From Curtobacterium aurantiacum (GTDB lineage: Bacteria > Actinomycetota > Actinomycetes > Actinomycetales > Microbacteriaceae), in assembly GCF_018598555.1 (NCBI RefSeq), contig NZ_JAHEWN010000020.1, positions 1 through 46,743 on the forward strand: 46,743 bases of DNA, given 5' to 3'. Below are positions 43,215 to 46,743 of the stretch, piece after piece. Each line of letters opens with the position of its first letter. The stretch's first letter is position 1. The position numbers were made by a program, and so were the translations under genes. The notes below the pieces were generated by a model. The model made no database searches, was not told the origin of the DNA, and worked only from the letters and a program-made list of their open reading frames with translations.

Positions 43215-43516
43215 GCACCATCGCGGCGGCACTCGCCGCCACCCCCAGCCCCAGCCCCTCGGTCGTCCCCGACGTCGACGTCACCCCGGGTGTCGTCGGG
43301 TTCATCGCGATCGCGCTCGTCGCCATCGTGACGATCCTGCTCGTCCTGGACATGACCCGACGCATCCGCCGCACCCGCTACCGCGCGGAGGTGCGGGAGC
43401 GGCTCGAGGCCGAGGTGAACGGCACCGCGGGCGACGGCGCGGCGACCGACGAGCCCGACCGGCGTGCGGCCGAGGACGGCCGGGCCGACGTCGGCGACGA
43501 CACCGAGCGCGGCTGA
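43211..43516 (+). CDS. Small single-span membrane protein
   Basis: About 101 aa. A short external Pro/Ser segment (TPSPSPSVVPDVDVTPG), one membrane span (VVGFIAIALVAIVTILLVLDM) and a cytoplasmic tail that is first strongly basic (TRRIRRTRYRAEVRERLE), then acidic. It is translationally coupled to mca by GTGA. Small membrane proteins of this layout are common after mca in actinobacteria; no function is known to me. Confidence 0.85.
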   Translation: MSTIAAALAATPSPSPSVVPDVDVTPGVVGFIAIALVAIVTILLVLDMTRRIRRTRYRAEVRERLEAEVNGTAGDGAATDEPDRRAAEDGRADVGDDTERG

Positions 43517-43522
43517 CGCGAC

Positions 43523-43580
43523 CACAAGGCGGACTGGAGGCCCGTGGCGATCCCGCCACGGGCCTCCAGTCCGCCTTGTG
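43523..43580. terminator. Dispersed palindrome after the mca operon, longest copy
   Basis: Arms 43523-43549 and 43554-43580 are 27-bp perfect reverse complements with loop atcc. It contains the ggactggaggcccgtggcg core. It lies 7 nt after the stop codon. Confidence 0.85.
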
Positions 43581-43583
43581 TCC

Positions 43584-43680
43584 ACCTGCCGGAACCGGGC
43601 GTACCTGGTCGAATCGGGCGTACCTGCCGGAACCGGGCGTACCTGCTCGAATCGGGCGTACCTGGTCGGAACTTTCGGGT
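43584..43680. repeat. 19-bp tandem repeat array
   Basis: Four exact-length 19-bp units follow each other at 43584, 43603, 43622 and 43641, alternating between the acctgccggaaccgggcgt type and the acctggtcgaatcgggcgt type. A decayed fifth unit starts at 43660. An inverted copy of the core (gtacgcccggaacca, 43684-43698) follows. It lies between convergent genes. There are no spacers, so it is not a CRISPR array. Confidence 0.85.
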
Positions 43681-43736
43681 GAGTACGCCCGGAACCACCA
43701 GGCATCGCACGCGTTCTGGGAAGGAACGTACGACGG

Positions 43737-44456
43737 TCAGCGCACCGGGTCGAGGGCCACGATGAGCACGCCGACCCACTGCGCACCGAAGGCCACGACC
43801 GTGAGGGCGTGGAACACCTCGTGGAAACCGAACTGGGTCGGCACCGGGTTCGGCCGCTTGAAGCCGTAGACCAGTGCGCCGATGATGTACGCGACGCCGC
43901 CGGACAGGATGAGCACGGTCATCGGGACGCTCGCGGCGAAGAACTGCGGCAGCAGCCCGAGCGCGGCGCAGCCGAGCACCAGGTAGATCGGCACGTACAG
44001 CCAGCGGGGCGCGTTGATCCAGAGCACGCGGAACGCGATGCCGAGCGCGGCGCCCGACCACATCACCCAGAGCACGACGACCATCAGCGTGTGCGGCAGG
44101 GCACAGATCGCGACGGGCGTGTAGGTGCCGGCGATGAGCAGCAGGATGTTCGTGTGGTCGATGCGCTTCAGGACGGCCTTCACCTTCGGCCCCCAGGGGA
44201 ACCGGTGGTAGGTCGCGGAGACGCCGAACATCGCGAGCGACGTCGCCATGAACACCGCGCTGCCGACCTTCGCCGCGGTGCTGTCGGCGAGGGTGATGAG
44301 GACGACCCCCATCGCGACCGCGAACGGGAACGCACCGAGGTGGATCCAGCCGCGCCAGGCCGGACGGGGTTCGGCGGCGGTCGTGGTCGCCGTCGCCGAG
44401 GCCTCCTCCGTGAACGGGACGTGGGGGAGTGTTCCGGTCTCGTGCTCGTCCTGCAT
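43737..44456 (-). CDS. trhA: Hemolysin III/TrhA-family membrane protein (PAQR)
   Basis: About 239 aa with seven hydrophobic segments after a Thr/Ala-rich cytoplasmic N-terminus of about 35 residues. Signatures of the hly-III/PAQR family include SATYHRFPWGPK, KRIDHTNILLLIAGTYTPV and FGFHEVFHALTVVA, whose His residues probably bind zinc. In bacteria TrhA influences membrane energetics and fluidity; pore-forming activity is not established. ATG 44456 lies 7 nt after a TATGGT -10 box on the minus strand (44469-44464), so the message is probably leaderless. It is divergent from the prenyltransferase gene. Confidence 0.92.
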   Translation of the reverse strand: MQDEHETGTLPHVPFTEEASATATTTAAEPRPAWRGWIHLGAFPFAVAMGVVLITLADSTAAKVGSAVFMATSLAMFGVSATYHRFPWGPKVKAVLKRIDHTNILLLIAGTYTPVAICALPHTLMVVVLWVMWSGAALGIAFRVLWINAPRWLYVPIYLVLGCAALGLLPQFFAASVPMTVLILSGGVAYIIGALVYGFKRPNPVPTQFGFHEVFHALTVVAFGAQWVGVLIVALDPVR

Positions 44457-44463
44457 GGTCCCG

Positions 44464-44469
44464 ACCATA
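44464..44469 (-). promoter_or_regulatory. -10 box (TATGGT) of trhA, leaderless type
   Basis: TATGGT on the minus strand ends 7 nt before ATG 44456. An in-frame ATG inside the box (44468) is therefore unlikely to be the start. Confidence 0.5.
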
Positions 44470-44540
44470 GGGCCTGACCCCGAACGACAGCCACGTGTCC
44501 GCAGAGCGGGAGCCTCAGGGATCCGGTGTCGGTGGTGCAC

Positions 44541-44546
44541 TACGCT
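44541..44546 (+). promoter_or_regulatory. -10 box (TACGCT) of uppS, leaderless type
   Basis: TACGCT ends 6 nt before GTG 44553; no ribosome binding site is present. Confidence 0.5.
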
Positions 44547-44552
44547 CGGTGC

Positions 44553-45338
44553 GTGACCGGGACGGCGGGATGGACAGGGCGGGGGATCCTCTACCGCGCC
44601 TACCAGCGCCGACTCCGCCGCCAGCTCGAGGGGGCCGCGAAGCCGAAGCACGTCGCCATGATCGTGGACGGCAACCGTCGCTGGGCGAAGCAGCTCGGAC
44701 TCGAGTCCGCCGCGCACGGCCACCGTGCCGGGGCCGCGAAGATCCCGGAGTTCCTGACGTGGTGCGACGACCTCGGCATCGAGGTCGTGACGCTCTACCT
44801 GCTGTCCGCCGACAACCTGACGGGCCGTGGCGGCGAGGAGCTCGAGGAACTCGTCGGCATCATCGCCGACCTGGCCGGTGTCCTGGCCGACAACCGTGAC
44901 TGGCGCGTGCAGCACGTCGGGTCGAACGAGGGGCTGCCGGAGAACCTGGTGACCGCGCTCGAACAGGCCGAGCAGCGCACCGCCGGCCGCACGGGGCTGC
45001 ACGTCAACCTCGCCGTCGGGTACGGCGGTCGTCGGGAGATCGCGGACGCCATGCGGAGCATCGTGCAGGCGCACGGCGCAGGCGGCGGCACCATCGACAC
45101 CCTGGCCGAGGTGCTGACGCCCGAGCTCATCGGCGACCACCTGTACACGCAGGGCCAGCCCGACCCCGACCTGGTGATCCGGACCTCGGGCGAGCAGCGG
45201 TTGTCCGACTTCATGCTGTGGCAGAGCGCGCACAGCGAGTTCTACTTCGTCGAGGCGTTCTACCCGGACCTGCGCGAGGTCGACTTCCTCCGGGCGGTCC
45301 GCGACTTCGGACTCCGCTCCCGTCGCTTCGGCGGCTGA
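44553..45338 (+). CDS. uppS: Isoprenyl transferase (cis-prenyl diphosphate synthase)
   Basis: About 261 aa. It condenses isopentenyl diphosphate units in the cis configuration, giving the polyprenyl carrier lipid for cell wall synthesis, or a shorter Z-product in two-enzyme actinobacterial systems. The catalytic Asp39 is in VAMIVDGNRRWAK. Other family motifs are GHRAGAAKIPEFL, LHVNLAVGYGGRREI, DPDLVIRTSGEQRLSDFML and SEFYFVEAFYPD. Product length cannot be read from the sequence. GTG 44553 is set by the -10 box placed 6 nt upstream. Confidence 0.95.
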   Translation: MTGTAGWTGRGILYRAYQRRLRRQLEGAAKPKHVAMIVDGNRRWAKQLGLESAAHGHRAGAAKIPEFLTWCDDLGIEVVTLYLLSADNLTGRGGEELEELVGIIADLAGVLADNRDWRVQHVGSNEGLPENLVTALEQAEQRTAGRTGLHVNLAVGYGGRREIADAMRSIVQAHGAGGGTIDTLAEVLTPELIGDHLYTQGQPDPDLVIRTSGEQRLSDFMLWQSAHSEFYFVEAFYPDLREVDFLRAVRDFGLRSRRFGG

Positions 45339-45421
45339 GGGCGGTCGGGCGCGGCTGGCTGCCCAGCCACCAGCGACCAGCCACCTCCCGCACCCGGTTC
45401 GTCGGCGGAGCCACGTCCCAG

Positions 45422-45427
45422 TAGGCT
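45422..45427 (+). promoter_or_regulatory. -10 box (TAGGCT) of the aminotransferase gene
   Basis: TAGGCT would place the transcription start close to the left arm of the dyad at 45431-45443. Confidence 0.45.
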
Positions 45428-45430
45428 CTC

Positions 45431-45443
45431 AGGGTTCAACCCT
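45431..45443. promoter_or_regulatory. Possible operator in the aminotransferase leader
   Basis: agggttcaaccct is a perfect 13-bp dyad around a central C, starting 4 nt after the -10 box. Its position would let a bound protein block initiation. Confidence 0.4.
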
Positions 45444-45461
45444 GTGAAAGGTGCACCACCT

Positions 45462-46571
45462 GTGAACATCGACGAGTACGCCGCCGGCTTCGCCGAAGAC
45501 CCCGGATACCTCGACCACGCTGCGTTCGGCCCCGTGCAGACCGCCGTGCTCGAGGAGCAGCGTGTGCTCGGCACGATCCAGGCGCACATGCGCTTCGGCG
45601 CGATGGAGACCCTCGACGAGCAGGACGCCCGCGTCCGCGCCGTCGCCGCGCGTCTGGTCGGCCGGCGCGAGGACCAGGTCGTCTCGCAGGCCGCGACGAC
45701 CCCCGGTCTGCTGCACACCGCCTTCGGCCTCACCGGGGGCGTGCTCGTGTCCGCCGACGAGTACCCGTCGCTGCCGCTCGCACTGGCCAGCGCTGCCTCG
45801 GCCACCGGCGGACGGGTGCAGCCCGTCGTCATCGAGTCGGGTGCCGGCTGGGTGACGCCCGAGCTCATCCGTGAGCGCCTGACCGACGAGGTGACCGCCG
45901 TCGCGGTGTCCCTGGTCGACTGGCGCACCGGCTACCTGACCGACCTCGCCGCCATCCGCGAGGTCATCGGCGACCGCCTGCTCATCGTCGACGCCATCCA
46001 GGGCTTCGGTGTCGTGGACGCCCCGTACGAGGTCGCCGACGTCGTCGCCACCGGTGGTCAGAAGTGGTTGCACGCCGGGTGGGGCACCGGGTTCGTGGCC
46101 TTCAGCGACCGCGCCCTCAACCGGATCCGCCCCGCGCTGTCCGGCCCGCACGGCACGTCCGGTTGGCCCACCGAGGTGCCCGCGGTCCGCCCCGGCGCCG
46201 CCGGCTTCCAGATGTCCCGCATCGACCCGGTCGCGCAGGCCCGGCTCGCGGTGTCGCTCGAGCGCCTGACCGCCGTCGGGGTCGCCGCCGTGCAGGAGCG
46301 TGTCGCCGACCGCGTCGAGCGGGTGTTCGCGATCGCCGACGAGTTCGGACTCGAGGTCGAGTCCAGCCGCGACCCGGCCGAGCGCGCCGGCATCGTCGTG
46401 CTCCGGCCGACGCAGGGTCGGGTGACCGCCCTGTCCGCGGCGATGCACAACCACGGCGTCACCGCGACGACGCGGCTCGGTGTGGCGCGCGTGTCCGTGT
46501 TCCCGTCGACGACCGACGAGACCCTGGACATGTTCCGCGACGCCTGCGTCTCGTACGCCACCATGCAGTAG
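45462..46571 (+). CDS. PLP-dependent aminotransferase class V
   Basis: About 369 aa, fold type I, related to cysteine desulfurases and SelA-like or isopenicillin-epimerase-like enzymes. The probable Schiff-base lysine is Lys201 in ATGGQKWLHAGWGTGF, preceded by the PLP-binding Asp in LLIVDAIQGFGV. The opening YLDHAAFGP and the C-terminal TRLGVARVSVFPSTTDET fit the class. No active-site cysteine loop of the SufS type is visible, so a general aminotransferase or lyase is more likely than a desulfurase. GTG 45462 has AAAGGTG upstream; GTG 45444 is an in-frame alternative without such a box. Confidence 0.88.
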   Translation: MNIDEYAAGFAEDPGYLDHAAFGPVQTAVLEEQRVLGTIQAHMRFGAMETLDEQDARVRAVAARLVGRREDQVVSQAATTPGLLHTAFGLTGGVLVSADEYPSLPLALASAASATGGRVQPVVIESGAGWVTPELIRERLTDEVTAVAVSLVDWRTGYLTDLAAIREVIGDRLLIVDAIQGFGVVDAPYEVADVVATGGQKWLHAGWGTGFVAFSDRALNRIRPALSGPHGTSGWPTEVPAVRPGAAGFQMSRIDPVAQARLAVSLERLTAVGVAAVQERVADRVERVFAIADEFGLEVESSRDPAERAGIVVLRPTQGRVTALSAAMHNHGVTATTRLGVARVSVFPSTTDETLDMFRDACVSYATMQ

Positions 46572-46743
46572 CAGCGGCGCGGCTGCTGTCTCCTGTCCGC
46601 AGCCCGCCCGGGGCCGGCGAGCGGTCACGACACCCCGCTCACGTCCGCCGGATGGTCACCACCTGTCGGCCGGCGCCGTCGCCGCCGACGGTTCGTGACC
46701 GCTCGGCGTCACCCGCGCGACGAGTCGTGACCGACGGACGGAC
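46572..46743. other. Window-end gap with an inverted repeat
   Basis: No gene is seen. cgagcggtcacga (46618-46630) and tcgtgaccgctcg (46693-46705) are perfect 13-bp reverse complements about 62 nt apart. A third tcgtgacc occurs at 46726-46733 next to cgacgag, which resembles 26221-26235 in reverse. Confidence 0.5.

Noticed and set aside
43584..43680. CRISPR array
   Set aside because: Units are directly abutting with no spacers and no cas genes are nearby.
45462..46571. SufS/IscS cysteine desulfurase
   Set aside because: No active-site cysteine loop near the C-terminus and no suf or isc neighbours; only the general class V fold is supported.

Overview
The window is very GC-rich double-stranded chromosomal DNA from an actinobacterium. 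GTG starts are frequent, many -10 boxes (TANNNT type) sit 6-9 nt before the start codon, mca encodes mycothiol S-conjugate amidase, and the eno-ftsB-DUF501 and greA-DUF4307-mca gene orders are typical of the phylum. The whole picture fits Microbacteriaceae, most likely Curtobacterium or a close relative; this is an inference from gene content and style, not from a database search.

Region 1 (1-11,840) is a hexuronate catabolic locus. A LacI-type regulator and glucuronate isomerase (uxaC) read leftwards. A long rightward operon starts across a nested operator: a lipoprotein sugar-binding protein, two ABC permeases (no ATPase gene), a TIM-barrel epimerase/lyase, a Gfo/Idh/MocA dehydrogenase, a second TIM-barrel protein, a fructuronate-reductase-type mannitol dehydrogenase and a ManD-type mannonate dehydratase. 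UxaC, the reductase and ManD together convert glucuronate to 2-keto-3-deoxygluconate. The MocA enzyme flanked by two TIM-barrel proteins, with no glycoside hydrolase nearby, suggests that uronide bonds may be opened by oxidation and elimination rather than hydrolysis.

Region 2 (11,865-15,762) holds a coiled-coil protein of unknown function, a NarL/DesK-type two-component system and a secreted cysteine-containing protein. Region 3 (16,092-29,412) is core housekeeping: rplY, pth, mfd, nhaA (opposite strand), mazG, hisS, eno, ftsB/divIC, a DUF501 gene, a type II NADH dehydrogenase and a tRNA-Leu(UAA). A compact set of hairpins lies between mazG and hisS and may be an unannotated RNA.

Region 4 (29,703-38,025) is membrane and envelope: a ThrE-like exporter, a large surface protein with repeated Ig-like units followed by a polytopic membrane half, LemA, an HtpX-like protease, an AlkZ/YcaQ-type DNA glycosylase and an AI-2E family transporter. 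Region 5 (38,074-46,743) holds threonine deaminase, a decayed IS5-like transposase fragment beside a tetR-SDR pair with its own strong promoter and operator, greA with a terminator in its leader, a DUF4307 protein, mca and a small membrane protein, a 19-bp tandem repeat array, a TrhA/hemolysin III protein, a cis-prenyltransferase and a class V aminotransferase.

The strongest non-genic signal is a family of 40-58 bp near-perfect palindromes sharing a GGGAGG/CTGGAGG-GGCCCGTGGCGG (or GGCACGGTGCGG) core. They recur at gene ends across the whole window, once inside the uronate operon, and as half-copies inside genes.
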